From: Lysobacter stagni
Lineage (GTDB): Bacteria > Pseudomonadota > Gammaproteobacteria > Xanthomonadales > Xanthomonadaceae
Assembly (NCBI RefSeq): GCF_030053425.1
Contig: NZ_JASGBI010000002.1
Coordinates: 62,001-126,000 of the forward strand
Direction of reading: 5' to 3'
DNA: 64,000 nt
Part shown: one piece after another, positions 35,268-44,879 of the stretch
Layout: every line of letters begins with the position of its first letter
Position numbering within the stretch: position 1 is the stretch's first letter
Notes under the pieces: model-generated
What the model was told of the DNA's origin: nothing
The model's input: only the letters and a program-made list of their open reading frames with translations
The model's database searches: none
Translations under genes and position numbers: made by a program

Positions 35268-36236
35268 TCAGTTCTCCGGCACCCAGACGAAGCCGTCGCC
35301 CTGCGCCTTCACGTGGCCGATGCCCGGGAACGGGAAGTGCACCGCATACACGCGCTCGCCGCTGTCGGCAGCACGTTTGAGCACGGCGCGACGGTTGGCC
35401 ACGGCCTTGGGTGAATCCTCGTCGTACTGCACGACCCAGTCCGGACGCTGCACCGACACCACGAAATGGTGCGCGGAATCGCCGATGTAGAGCAGGCGCT
35501 CGTTGCCGGAGGCGATCTCGTAGGCGCTGTGCCCCGGCGTGTGGCCTTCGGCGGCGACCGCGGTGACCACGCCCGGCACGATCGCCTCGCCCGGCTGGAA
35601 CGGTGCCACCTTCGGAGTAATGGCCGCGACGAGCGCAGCGACGTCCTTCTCGGCCTTCATCGCATCCCACTCCGCGGCGGACAGATGCACGGCGGCATTC
35701 GGGAACGCCAATGCACCCTCGTGCGTCAGCAGGCCGCCGACGTGGTCGCCGTGATGGTGCGAGAGGAAGATGTCGGTCACCTGCGCGGCTTCCACGCCCG
35801 CCGCGTGCAGCGATGCCTGCAGGCGGCCGGCACGCGCCCACGTCACTTCGCCCGCACCGGTGTCGAACAGAAGCACGCGTCCTTCGCTGCGCACCAGCAG
35901 CGGCTGGATGCTCAGGTGCATCGTGTCGGTGGGCTGCCCGGCCGCGGACAGCAGCGCGGCGACGTCGGCGGTGGGCTGGCCGACGCCGAAGGTCTTGCCG
36001 TCATTGGCGACGTCGATGTCGCCGTCCTTCAGCGCGAACGCGTCGAGCGCACCGATCTTGAAGGCGAATGCATCGCTCTGGGCCGCTGGTGCCGTCGCCG
36101 CAGGCGTAGCGGCTGCCGGTGCTGCCGCGGGCGCGGAGGTCTCGGTCGATGGCGCGGGCTCCTGCTTCGAACAGGCACCGAGCACGGCCACCGATACGAA
36201 CGCGGCGACCAGGATGGAAAGGCGATTGCGTGACAT
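35268..36236 (-). CDS. MBL-fold metallo-hydrolase lipoprotein
   Basis: A 322-residue metallo-beta-lactamase-fold hydrolase anchored as a lipoprotein (lipobox VLGAC, Cys ~20), followed by a Pro/Ala/Thr linker to about residue 55. The metal site motif is FLSHHHGDHVGGL, with later ligands in EGHTPGHSAY and YIGDSAHH. The arrangement resembles lactonase or hydrolase members of the superfamily rather than class B beta-lactamases. Its substrate is unknown. The start at 36236 is preceded by GAGGG. An open frame to 36332 would lose the signal peptide. Confidence 0.82.
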   Translation of the reverse strand: MSRNRLSILVAAFVSVAVLGACSKQEPAPSTETSAPAAAPAAATPAATAPAAQSDAFAFKIGALDAFALKDGDIDVANDGKTFGVGQPTADVAALLSAAGQPTDTMHLSIQPLLVRSEGRVLLFDTGAGEVTWARAGRLQASLHAAGVEAAQVTDIFLSHHHGDHVGGLLTHEGALAFPNAAVHLSAAEWDAMKAEKDVAALVAAITPKVAPFQPGEAIVPGVVTAVAAEGHTPGHSAYEIASGNERLLYIGDSAHHFVVSVQRPDWVVQYDEDSPKAVANRRAVLKRAADSGERVYAVHFPFPGIGHVKAQGDGFVWVPEN

Positions 36237-36419
36237 GGGGGTGCCCTCGGATGGGGAAAGGGAGCCGGCAGTACTTCGCCGGCCGCTGGCGAGCTTAGGC
36301 GCGTGCACGGCAGGCAACAAGATGCCGGCCAACGGCGATCGCGATGCGATCGGATGCGCCGTCTCAGGACGTGAGACGCAGAACCTCTACAACGCCCTGC
36401 CTTCCGCGGAGCGACACGC

Positions 36420-38843
36420 ATGAGCCAGCCGGCGCGCAGCCAGCCTTCGACGTCCATCTTCCCGGAGGTCGCACGCCCCGCGCCGCGTTCCGACGGCCGC
36501 GCACTGGCACGGCGGCTGGAGGACAAGTACGTCTCGCGCGTAACCGGCGTGCACACCGTTCCGGGCCGACCCGAGCGCAGCGTACCGATGCCCCCCGACG
36601 TGCCCGACGCCATCGCGGCCGCGCTGCGCGCGCGCGGCATCGAGCGCCTCTATTCGCACCAGGCCGATGCGTGGAATGCCGTCGCGCGCGGCGAGGACGT
36701 GGTGATCGCCACCGCGACCGCCTCGGGCAAGAGCCTGTGCTACCTGCTGCCGGTGCTGGCCGCCGCGACGACGCAGCGCGCCAAGGCGTTGTTCCTGTTC
36801 CCCACCAAGGCACTGGCGCAGGACCAGGTGGCCGAGCTGCTGGAACTCAACGCGGCGGGCGATCTGGGCGTGCGCACGTTCACCTTCGATGGCGACACGC
36901 CCGGCGACGCGCGTCAGGCCATCCGCTTGCACGGCGACATCGTGGTCAGCAATCCGGACATGCTGCACCAGGGCATCCTGCCGCATCACACCAAGTGGGC
37001 GCAGTTCTTCGAGAACCTGCGCTACGTGGTGATCGATGAAGTGCACAGCTACCGCGGCGTGTTCGGCTCGCACGTGGCCAACGTGATCCGCCGGCTGCGG
37101 CGCATCTGCGCATTCTACGGCTCGCATCCGCAGTTCATCCTGTGCTCGGCGACCATCGGCAATCCGAAGGCGCATGCCGAGGCCCTCACCGGGCGTGATG
37201 TCACCGCCATCACCGAGTCCGGCGCACCCAGCGGCGACAAGCACGTGCTGCTGTGGAATCCACCGGTGGTGAACCCCGACCTTGGCCTGCGCGCCTCGGC
37301 GCGTTCGCAGAGCAACCTCATCGCGCGACTGACCATCAAGGCCGGGCTGAAGACGCTGGTGTTCGCGCAGTCGCGATTGATGGTCGAGGTACTCACCAAG
37401 TACCTCAAGGATGTATTCGACAGCGACCCGCGCAAGCCCGCGCGCATCCGCAGTTACCGCGGCGGTTACCTTCCGACCGAACGCCGCGAGACCGAACGTG
37501 CGATGCGTGCCGGCACCATCGACGGCATCGTGTCCACGTCCGCGCTGGAACTGGGCGTCGACATCGGCGCGCTGGACGCGGTGGTGCTCAATGGCTATCC
37601 CGGCTCCATCGCCGCGACCTGGCAGCGTTTCGGCCGCGCGGGCCGGCGCCGGCAGGCCTCGCTGGGCGTGCTGGTGGCCAGCTCCGATCCGCTGGACCAG
37701 TACGTGATCCGTCATCCTGAATTCTTCGCCGGTGCTTCGCCGGAACACGCGCGCATCCACGCCGACCAGCCGGTGATATTGCTGGACCACATCCGCTGCG
37801 CCGCGTTCGAGCTGCCCTTCCAGGCGCGCGAGCTGTTCGGCGACGTCGACCCGTCGGTGTACCTGCAGCTGCTGGCCGAGGACGGCGTGGTGCACGGCGA
37901 GCAGGACCGCTGGGAGTGGATCGCCGACAGCTATCCCGCCAACGCGGTGAGCCTGCGCTCGGTGGCCGACGGCAACTTCGTCGTGGTCGATCGCACCGAA
38001 GGCCGGCAGACCATCATCGCCGAGGTGGACTTCTCCGCCGCGCCGCTGACGCTGTACGAGGGCGCCATCCACATGGTGCAGGCCACGCCCTACCAGGTGG
38101 AGAAACTGGACTGGGACGGCCGCAAGGCCTTCGTCACGCGCACGCACGTGGACTACTACACCGACGCCATCGACTACACGAAGCTGAAGGTGCTGGAGCG
38201 TTTCGACGGCTCGCCCGCTGGCAGCGGCACCTGCCATCACGGCGAGGTGCACGTGGTGCGCCGCGTTGCCGGCTACAAGAAGATCCGCTACTACACGCAC
38301 GAGAACATCGGCTACGGCCCGGTCACCCTGCCCGACCAGGAGCTGCACACCACCAGCGCGTGGTGGCAGCTGCCGCAATCGGTGCTGGAATCCACGTTCG
38401 CCTCGCGCCAGGAAGCGCTGGACGGCTTCCTCGGTGCGGGCTACGCGCTGCACGTGGTCGCCAAGCTGGCGGTGATGGCCGAAGGCGTGGACCTGCAGAA
38501 GGCTGTCGGCGACGGCAATGGCGCCTGGTTCGCCAGCGCCGACGGACGCGGGCGTGGCCAGTTGCGCGGTGCCGGCGAGGATGCGGTGTCGATCGAAGAC
38601 GGCGAGCGTTTCGTGCCCACCGTGTACCTCTACGACAACTTCCCTGGCGGTGTGGGCCTGAGCGAACCGCTCTGGTTCCGCCAGCGTGAACTGGTGCAGC
38701 GTGCGACCGAGCTGGTGGAAGGCTGCGACTGCAAGGCCGGCTGCCCGGCCTGTGTGGGGCCGGTACTCGCCGCCGACGAGGACGCCACCGTCGCGCCGCG
38801 CGCGCTAGCGCTGCGCGTGCTGCGGGCGCTGTCGCCCGCATGA
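36420..38843 (+). CDS. MrfA/YprA-like DEAD/H helicase with C-terminal DUF1998
   Basis: An 807-residue superfamily-2 helicase. Motifs: Q-like region YSHQADAW, Walker A ATATASGKS, DEVH box in VVIDEVHSYRG, motif III CSATIG, and motif VI QRFGRAGRR. A long C-terminal region ends in a four-cysteine cluster (CDCKAGCPAC) of DUF1998 type. This layout matches Bacillus MrfA (YprA) and fungal Hrq1, 3'-5' helicases that act on crosslinked or alkylated DNA. The stop overlaps the start of the nuclease gene at 38840 by 4 bases, the same pairing as mrfA-mrfB. Confidence 0.88.
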   Translation: MSQPARSQPSTSIFPEVARPAPRSDGRALARRLEDKYVSRVTGVHTVPGRPERSVPMPPDVPDAIAAALRARGIERLYSHQADAWNAVARGEDVVIATATASGKSLCYLLPVLAAATTQRAKALFLFPTKALAQDQVAELLELNAAGDLGVRTFTFDGDTPGDARQAIRLHGDIVVSNPDMLHQGILPHHTKWAQFFENLRYVVIDEVHSYRGVFGSHVANVIRRLRRICAFYGSHPQFILCSATIGNPKAHAEALTGRDVTAITESGAPSGDKHVLLWNPPVVNPDLGLRASARSQSNLIARLTIKAGLKTLVFAQSRLMVEVLTKYLKDVFDSDPRKPARIRSYRGGYLPTERRETERAMRAGTIDGIVSTSALELGVDIGALDAVVLNGYPGSIAATWQRFGRAGRRRQASLGVLVASSDPLDQYVIRHPEFFAGASPEHARIHADQPVILLDHIRCAAFELPFQARELFGDVDPSVYLQLLAEDGVVHGEQDRWEWIADSYPANAVSLRSVADGNFVVVDRTEGRQTIIAEVDFSAAPLTLYEGAIHMVQATPYQVEKLDWDGRKAFVTRTHVDYYTDAIDYTKLKVLERFDGSPAGSGTCHHGEVHVVRRVAGYKKIRYYTHENIGYGPVTLPDQELHTTSAWWQLPQSVLESTFASRQEALDGFLGAGYALHVVAKLAVMAEGVDLQKAVGDGNGAWFASADGRGRGQLRGAGEDAVSIEDGERFVPTVYLYDNFPGGVGLSEPLWFRQRELVQRATELVEGCDCKAGCPACVGPVLAADEDATVAPRALALRVLRALSPA

Positions 38844-39700
38844 GCCTGACCCTCGCTCGATTGCAGCAGCTCAAGCGGCAGGCCGGTGGCGTGGCCGCTC
38901 AGGCCGCGGCCACGCCCTCGACACCGATCCCGCCGCCGGACCTCGACGACCTGCGCCGCGTGCTGCGGCGTCGCGCGCCGGACGCCGTGCCGCACGCCGC
39001 ATCGCACGATCGCTTCGTGCCCGGAGTGGAGATCGCGCGCGGCCTGCACCTGCTCGAAGCGACGGTGCCGCTGGCACCGCACGAGGAGCGCATCGACGCG
39101 CGCTTCGACCGGCGCGATGCCCTGCAGGCGCAACGGCTGGTGTTCTTCGACACCGAGACCACGGGGCTGGCCGGCGGCAGCGGCACGCGTGCTTTCATGA
39201 TCGGTGCGGCCGACTGGCACGGCGGCGCGCTGCGCATCCGCCAGCTGCTGACCACCACGATGGCCGGCGAAGCGGCGATGCTCGACACCTTCCGCCAGTG
39301 GCTGCAGCCCGACAGCGTGCTCGTCAGCTACAACGGCAAGTGCTACGACGCCCCGCTGCTCAACACGCGCTACCGCCTCAACCGCATGGACAGCCCGTTG
39401 GCGGGACTGGACCACGTCGACCTGCTCTATCCCACACGTCGTCGTTACCGCGGACGCTGGGAGAACTGCCGGCTGGCGACCATCGAACGGCGCGCGCTCG
39501 ATGTCGTGCGCGAGGACGATCTGCCCGGATCGGAAGCGCCCGCGGCCTGGTTGTCGTACCTGCGCGGCGGCTCCGCGCGCAACCTGCGCCGCGTGCTGGC
39601 GCACAACGACCGCGATGTGGTGACTTTGGCGCAACTGCTGCTTCACCTGTCGATCCTGGGTGCGCGCGACCTCGACGCGGCCCTGTGCGTGCCGGCCTAG
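38840..39700 (+). CDS. MrfB/YprB-like DEDD exonuclease
   Basis: A 286-residue RNase H-fold 3'-5' exonuclease. The acidic residues are visible in order: Asp104 and Glu106 in FFDTETTGLAGG, Asp170 in SYNGKCYDAPLL, and His255/Asp259 in AHNDRDVVTL, a DEDDh set. Compared with Bacillus MrfB, this protein lacks a long C-terminal TPR extension. Translational coupling (ATGA) to the MrfA-like helicase strongly suggests that the two act together, in Bacillus on mitomycin-type lesions. The role in this organism is inferred. Confidence 0.87.
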   Translation: MSLTLARLQQLKRQAGGVAAQAAATPSTPIPPPDLDDLRRVLRRRAPDAVPHAASHDRFVPGVEIARGLHLLEATVPLAPHEERIDARFDRRDALQAQRLVFFDTETTGLAGGSGTRAFMIGAADWHGGALRIRQLLTTTMAGEAAMLDTFRQWLQPDSVLVSYNGKCYDAPLLNTRYRLNRMDSPLAGLDHVDLLYPTRRRYRGRWENCRLATIERRALDVVREDDLPGSEAPAAWLSYLRGGSARNLRRVLAHNDRDVVTLAQLLLHLSILGARDLDAALCVPA

Positions 39701-39892
39701 CACGAGGCCGCCTGGTCGCCCGCGGACCCATTCAGCCGTGTACGCGCGCGGAATGAACGACGCATCACGTCGCCTTGAAGAACGCTGACATAAGGTCGAA
39801 ACATTGCCATCGACGGCCGGCCGAACGAACGCCCGTTCATGCACGTCATGCGGCGTTCGCCTCGGCCGGTCGCGGCGTTCGAAGAATGCGAC

Positions 39893-40951
39893 ATGAAGAT
39901 CGCCCTGGTCTCTCCGCTGTACGAGGCGGTCCCACCACGGTTGTACGGCGGAACCGAACGCGTGGTCGCACACCTGTCCGATGCGCTGGTCCAAGCGGGG
40001 CACGACGTCACGCTGTTCGCAACCGCCGAGGCGGAAACTTCGGCCACGCTCGCGCCCATGCGCGACCAGGCGATCCGGCTGGATCCGGCGCCGTTGAAGA
40101 GCGACCTGGCCGCGCACCTGGCCATGCTCGATGAAGTGCGCCAGCGCGCGGACGAGTTCGACATCCTGCATTTCCACATCGACCTGCTGCACTTTCCGTT
40201 CTTCCAGGAGATGCCGCGGCGCACTCTGACCACGCTGCACGGCCGGCTGGACCTGAAGGATCTCGATTCGGTGTACGCACGCTGGCCGCAGTTTCCGCTG
40301 GCGTCCATTTCCGACAGTCAGCGGCGACCGCTGCCCGCGGCGAACTGGGCCGGCACGGTGCATCACGGCCTGCCCACCTCGCTGTACGAATTCAGCCCCA
40401 CGCCGCGCGGCGGTTACCTGGCCTTCCTCGGGCGCATCTCGCCGGAGAAGCGGCTGGATCGCGCGATCGCCATCGCGCGCCGCGTGGGCCTGCCGCTGAA
40501 AGTCGCGGCCAAGGTGGACGCGGTGGACCAGGCCTACTTCCACAACGAGATCGAACCGCTGCTGGACGACCCGCTGGTGGAGTACATCGGCGAGATCAAC
40601 GACGCGCAGAAGAGCGATTTCCTCGGTGGCGCGATCGCCCTGCTCTTCCCCATCGACTGGCCCGAACCGTTCGGCCTGGTGATGATCGAGGCGATGGCCT
40701 GCGGCACGCCGGTGGTGGCGTGGAATTGCGGTTCGGTGCCGGAAGTGATCGATCCCGGCCTCACCGGCGTGATCGTCAACCACCTCGACGACGCCGCCAA
40801 CGCGGTGCGCGCCGTCTCGCGCTACGAGCGCGGCCGCATCCGCGCACGCTTCGAGCAGCGCTTCTCCGCGGCGGCCATGGCGCGGCGCTACGTCGAACTG
40901 TACTGGCGCATCCTCGAGGAAGGGGGTTCCCGGATCCGCCTCTCCGCCTGA
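39893..40951 (+). CDS. GT4-family glycosyltransferase
   Basis: A 352-residue retaining glycosyltransferase with two Rossmann-like domains. The N-terminal glycine loop is in LYGGTERVVAHLSDALV and the C-terminal donor site is EPFGLVMIEAMACGTPVVAWNCGSVPEV, the E-x7-E motif. The linking motif FLGRISPEKRLDRAI is typical of GT4. No signal or membrane helix is seen. It precedes a glycogen-debranching-type glycosidase by 12 bases, so the pair may act on one cytoplasmic glucan or glycoside; donor and acceptor are unknown. The start at 39893 follows the family's MKIALVSPLY. Confidence 0.87.
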   Translation: MKIALVSPLYEAVPPRLYGGTERVVAHLSDALVQAGHDVTLFATAEAETSATLAPMRDQAIRLDPAPLKSDLAAHLAMLDEVRQRADEFDILHFHIDLLHFPFFQEMPRRTLTTLHGRLDLKDLDSVYARWPQFPLASISDSQRRPLPAANWAGTVHHGLPTSLYEFSPTPRGGYLAFLGRISPEKRLDRAIAIARRVGLPLKVAAKVDAVDQAYFHNEIEPLLDDPLVEYIGEINDAQKSDFLGGAIALLFPIDWPEPFGLVMIEAMACGTPVVAWNCGSVPEVIDPGLTGVIVNHLDDAANAVRAVSRYERGRIRARFEQRFSAAAMARRYVELYWRILEEGGSRIRLSA

Positions 40952-40963
40952 GCATCGACGCGC

Positions 40964-43081
40964 ATGGATCCCGCTGCCGCCGCGACCCTGTTCTCCAGCT
41001 ACGTCCTCAAGGATGGCGACACCTTCCTCATCGCCAATGCCACCGGCGATGTGATCGGCGACAGCGACGGGCAGTTCCATAACGACACGCGCATCCTGTC
41101 GCGCTACCGGCTGACGCTGGGCGATTCCGCACCGGCACTGCTCAGCTCGATGGTCTCACGCGACAACGTGTTCTTCGTCGCGCACCTGACCAACCGCACC
41201 CTGCCGCCGCTGGGCGGCGACGAGACGCCGCACGGCCTGGTGCATCTCAAGCGCACGCGTTTCCTGTGCGCGGATCGTCTGTTCGAACGCATCGCGCTGA
41301 CCAACTACGGCCGCGACCTGGTGCACCTGCGGCTGGTGTTCGAGGTGGGCGCCGACTTCCGCGACATGTTCGAAGTGCGCGGCAGCCACCGTGCCGCGCG
41401 CGGTCAGCCGCAGATGCCGCGCTACCACGAGAACGGCGTGACGTTCGGCTACGTCGGCCTGGACGGCACGATGAGCCAGTCGTCGCTGGTGTTCTCGCGC
41501 CCACCGGAGCCGCTGCAGGACGGCCGTCTGTGCATGGATTTCGATCTGGCCTCACGCGGCCGGCAGGAGATCTACCTGGAAGTGGGCGCGGACGACCACG
41601 CGTTGCCAGCCACGCGCGCACGCTTCCGTGCAGCGGCGAGCGTGGCGCGCACGCGCATGCGCCGCCGCCAGCGTCGGCTGGCGCGCGTGCGCAGCGAGGC
41701 GCCGCTGTTCAACGCATGGATGGAGCGTTCACGCGCCGACCTGGCCCTGCTGACCAGCGAGCTGGACACCGGGCCGTATCCCTATGCGGGCATTCCATGG
41801 TTCTCCACGCCCTTCGGACGCGACGCCGTGATCACCGCGCTGCAGACGTTGTGGCTGGATCCCCAGCTCGCGCGCGGCGTGCTGGCCTTCCTCGCGCGGC
41901 ACCAGGCGAAGGAGGAGTCGTCCTTCATGGACGCCTCGCCGGGCAAGATCATGCATGAGACCCGCAAGGGCGAGATGGCACGCCTGCGTGAGTTGCCGTT
42001 CGGCCTGTACTACGGCGGTGTCGATACCACGCCGTTGTTCCTGGTGCTGGCGACCGCCTACGCGCGCCGAACCGGCGACCTGGAGTTCGTGCGCAGCATC
42101 TGGAACGAACTGAAGGCCGCCGTCGCCTGGATAGAACGGGTGTGCGATGCCAACCCGCTGGGGTTTCTGGACTACGCGCGCGGGGAATCGACCGGGCTGG
42201 CGAACCAGGGTTGGAAGGACAGCTTCGATTCGGTCTTCCACGCCGATGGCAGCTCGCCGCAGGGCCCCATCGCGCTGGTGGAGGTGCAGGGATACGTGTT
42301 CGCAGCGTTGCGCGGCATGTCGCAACTGGCGCTGGCACTGGGCGAGGACGAGGCATCGCGCCACTGGACCGCACGCTCGCAGCGGATGGCCGAGTCGGTG
42401 GAGACGCACTTCCCGATGGACAACGGCTTCTACGGCATCGCCGTGGACGGTGAGCGCCGTCTGTGCGCGGTGCGCGCGAGCAATCCGGGGCATCTGCTCT
42501 TCACGGGATTGCCTTCGGCCAAGCGCGCGCGCGAAGTGGCCGCACACCTGCTGTCGCCGGAATTCTTCAGCGGCTGGGGCATCCGCACGCTGGCGGTGGG
42601 CGAAGCGCGGTACAACCCGATGTCGTACCACAACGGTTCGGTGTGGCCGCACGACAGCGCACTGTGTGCAGCCGGACTGGCACGCTACGGCCAGCGCGAT
42701 GCCTCCGTGCGCCTGCTGCGCAGCGCGTTCGAAGCCGCGGTGGCCTTCGACATGCGCCTGCCGGAACTGTTCTGCGGGTTCCCGCGCGTGCCCGGCGGCG
42801 CACCGGTGGCCTACCCGGTCGCGTGCCTGCCGCAGGCGTGGGCCGCGGGATCGGCCTTCATGTCGCTGCAGGCGTGCCTGGGCATCCGCATCGACGGGCC
42901 GGCGGCGGAACTCGTGCTCGACCACCCCCGCCTTCCGGCCGGCGTGGAAGAGTTGTCGATCCGCAACATTCCGCTGGGGGAACGGCGCGCGCACCTGGTG
43001 CTCAAGCGGGTGGGCGAGCGCGTGGCGGTGTTCGTCGAAGGCCCGGACTCGGACGGCGTGGTCGCCCGGGTGCGCGGGTGA
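40964..43081 (+). CDS. Glycogen-debranching-type glycosidase (amylo-alpha-1,6-glucosidase family)
   Basis: A 705-residue cytoplasmic protein. The N-terminal beta domain (residues ~10-220, starting FSSYVLKDGDTFLIANATGDV) is the GDE N-terminal bis-like domain. The C-terminal (alpha/alpha) barrel has PWFSTPFGRDAVITALQT, the acidic segment STGLANQGWKDSFDSVFHADG and PMSYHNGSVWPHDSALCAAG, the conserved substrate pocket of debranching-type glucosidases. It would hydrolyse alpha-1,6 branches or a related glucoside. It lies 12 bases after the GT4 gene. No glycogen synthase or phosphorylase gene is nearby, so a role outside standard glycogen metabolism is possible. Confidence 0.85.
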   Translation: MDPAAAATLFSSYVLKDGDTFLIANATGDVIGDSDGQFHNDTRILSRYRLTLGDSAPALLSSMVSRDNVFFVAHLTNRTLPPLGGDETPHGLVHLKRTRFLCADRLFERIALTNYGRDLVHLRLVFEVGADFRDMFEVRGSHRAARGQPQMPRYHENGVTFGYVGLDGTMSQSSLVFSRPPEPLQDGRLCMDFDLASRGRQEIYLEVGADDHALPATRARFRAAASVARTRMRRRQRRLARVRSEAPLFNAWMERSRADLALLTSELDTGPYPYAGIPWFSTPFGRDAVITALQTLWLDPQLARGVLAFLARHQAKEESSFMDASPGKIMHETRKGEMARLRELPFGLYYGGVDTTPLFLVLATAYARRTGDLEFVRSIWNELKAAVAWIERVCDANPLGFLDYARGESTGLANQGWKDSFDSVFHADGSSPQGPIALVEVQGYVFAALRGMSQLALALGEDEASRHWTARSQRMAESVETHFPMDNGFYGIAVDGERRLCAVRASNPGHLLFTGLPSAKRAREVAAHLLSPEFFSGWGIRTLAVGEARYNPMSYHNGSVWPHDSALCAAGLARYGQRDASVRLLRSAFEAAVAFDMRLPELFCGFPRVPGGAPVAYPVACLPQAWAAGSAFMSLQACLGIRIDGPAAELVLDHPRLPAGVEELSIRNIPLGERRAHLVLKRVGERVAVFVEGPDSDGVVARVRG

Positions 43082-43192
43082 TGCAATGACGCGGGGTTTG
43101 CCAATGCGATGGTGTCCACGACGGGCTATCGTTGCACGGGAACTTAACGTCGCCACGAATAGGCTGCTGCCCCGCAGCCAGGGGGACCACCG

Positions 43193-44374
43193 TTGAGCAA
43201 CGCAACCAACGCGCAGGCGGCGCCGGGCGTGGCATTGAGCCGCGGCCTGGCCGACGAGACACGCCAGCTCGCGCTGCTGATCCGCAGCGTCACCGACTAC
43301 GCCATCTACATGCTGGACCCGGATGGCTACATCCGCAGCTGGAATCCCGGCGGCGAGCGCATCAAGGGCTACAGCGACCGCGAGATCGTGGGCCAGCACT
43401 TCTCGCGTTTCTACACGCCGGAAGACGTCGCGCGCGGCGAACCGGCGCGCGGCCTGCAGTGCGCGCGCACGCAGGGCAAGTTCGAGGCCGAGGGCTGGCG
43501 CCTGCGCAAGGACGGCACGCGCTTCTGGGCCAGCGTGGTGATCGACCCGATCTGGCAGGACGGCACGCTGATCGGCTTCGCCAAGGTCACCCGCGACGTC
43601 ACCGAGCGCCACGTCGCGCAATTGCGCCTGCAGGAAGCGCAGCAGGCGCTTGCGCAGTCGCAGAAGATCGAGGCCATCGGCAAGCTCACGCTCGGTCTGG
43701 CGCACGACTTCAACAATCTGCTCACGGTGATCGTCAACAGCCTGGACCTGATCGAACAGTCCGTCGGCACCGATGCGCGCATGCAGGGTTGGATCGAAGC
43801 CGCGCTGCGCGCCGCCGATCGCGGCACCCTGCTGACCCGGCAACTGCTGGCCTTCGGCCGCGGTCAGCGGCTGGCGCCCGAGGAGCACGACATCAACGCG
43901 CTGCTGCAGCATTCCGGCGAGCTGTACCGGCGCGCGTGCGGCGCGGCGGTCGAGTTCCACTTCGACTTCGCCGACGCGCTTCCCCGCGTCTGGGTGGACG
44001 CCGCCCAGTTCGAAGCGGCGATCCTCAACCTGGTGGTCAACAGCCGCGACGCGATGCCCAGCGGCGGCACCATCGTCGTGCGCACGCAGGAACTGCTCGC
44101 CTCGCCGCCGGAGTCACCGGACACGCCGGCGCGCCGTTACGTGGCGGTCGACGTGATCGACCCGGGCACGGGCATGAGCCAGGCCATCGTCGAACGCGCG
44201 ATCGAGCCGTTCTTCACCACCAAGGAAGTCGGACGCGGCAGTGGCCTGGGCCTGAGCCAGGTGTTCGGGTTTGCCCTGCAGACCGGCGGTTTCGCCACGC
44301 TGCACAGCGATCCCGGGCACGGCACCACGGTGCGCATCTGCCTGCCCCTGCCCGAGGAAGCGGGCGATGGCTGA
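43193..44374 (+). CDS. PAS sensor histidine kinase, soluble
   Basis: A 393-residue kinase: PAS (~25-140, DYAIYMLDPDGYIRSWNPGGERIKGYS), HisKA with phospho-His171 in LGLAHDFNN, and HATPase_c (VNSRDAMPSGG, EPFFTTKEVGRGSGLGLSQV). It lacks transmembrane segments. The GKLTLGLAHDFNNLL form is the HWE/hybrid-type HisKA also seen in the kinase at 26310. The start codon is TTG at 43193, with CAGGGGG 7 bases upstream; no ATG fits. It overlaps the receiver gene by 8 bases, so the two form a pair. Confidence 0.87.
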   Translation: MSNATNAQAAPGVALSRGLADETRQLALLIRSVTDYAIYMLDPDGYIRSWNPGGERIKGYSDREIVGQHFSRFYTPEDVARGEPARGLQCARTQGKFEAEGWRLRKDGTRFWASVVIDPIWQDGTLIGFAKVTRDVTERHVAQLRLQEAQQALAQSQKIEAIGKLTLGLAHDFNNLLTVIVNSLDLIEQSVGTDARMQGWIEAALRAADRGTLLTRQLLAFGRGQRLAPEEHDINALLQHSGELYRRACGAAVEFHFDFADALPRVWVDAAQFEAAILNLVVNSRDAMPSGGTIVVRTQELLASPPESPDTPARRYVAVDVIDPGTGMSQAIVERAIEPFFTTKEVGRGSGLGLSQVFGFALQTGGFATLHSDPGHGTTVRICLPLPEEAGDG

Positions 44375-44732
44375 GGCGCGCCTGCTGTTCGTGGAAGACG
44401 AGGATGACCTGCGCATGCTGGTCGGCGAAGCGCTGCGCATGCTGGGCTTCCACGTGGTCGCCGTCGCGGACGGCCCCAGCGCGCTGGCAGCGATGCAGGA
44501 GTCGTCCTTCGATGTGCTGGTCAGCGACGTGAGCATGCCGCACGGCATTTCCGGCATCGAACTTGCCGAGCACACGCTGCGGGTACAGCCCGGCGCCCGC
44601 ATCGTGCTGGCCTCCGGTTTCGCGCGTGCGCAACTGCCGCCGCTTCCGCCGGGCGTGAGTTTCCTGCCCAAGCCCTACCGGATCGGCCAGTTGGCCGCAC
44701 TGATTCGCGAGCGCCTGCCCGTCAGCGGCTGA
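44367..44732 (+). CDS. Single-domain response regulator
   Basis: A 121-residue stand-alone receiver: acidic pair in LLFVEDEDDLRML, phospho-Asp54 in LVSDVSMPHG, Ser in VLASGFA and Lys in FLPKPYRI. It has no output domain and so passes phosphate or acts by protein contact. It overlaps the PAS kinase gene, its likely partner. The next gene, 148 bases downstream, encodes a PAS-GGDEF-EAL protein that could be controlled by it; that link is only positional. Confidence 0.9.
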   Translation: MAEARLLFVEDEDDLRMLVGEALRMLGFHVVAVADGPSALAAMQESSFDVLVSDVSMPHGISGIELAEHTLRVQPGARIVLASGFARAQLPPLPPGVSFLPKPYRIGQLAALIRERLPVSG

Positions 44733-44879
44733 ACGCGGGCACCTCGGACTGAAGCTTGCGCATGGGCGGCCGATACCGTGGCCGAGCGACCGGACGTCGC
44801 GCGTCCGGCCAGGGATGTGCTCACGGCGTTGTCACGGCGGTGACTACCGAATAGGGGCTTTCCCATCACCCACGATCCG

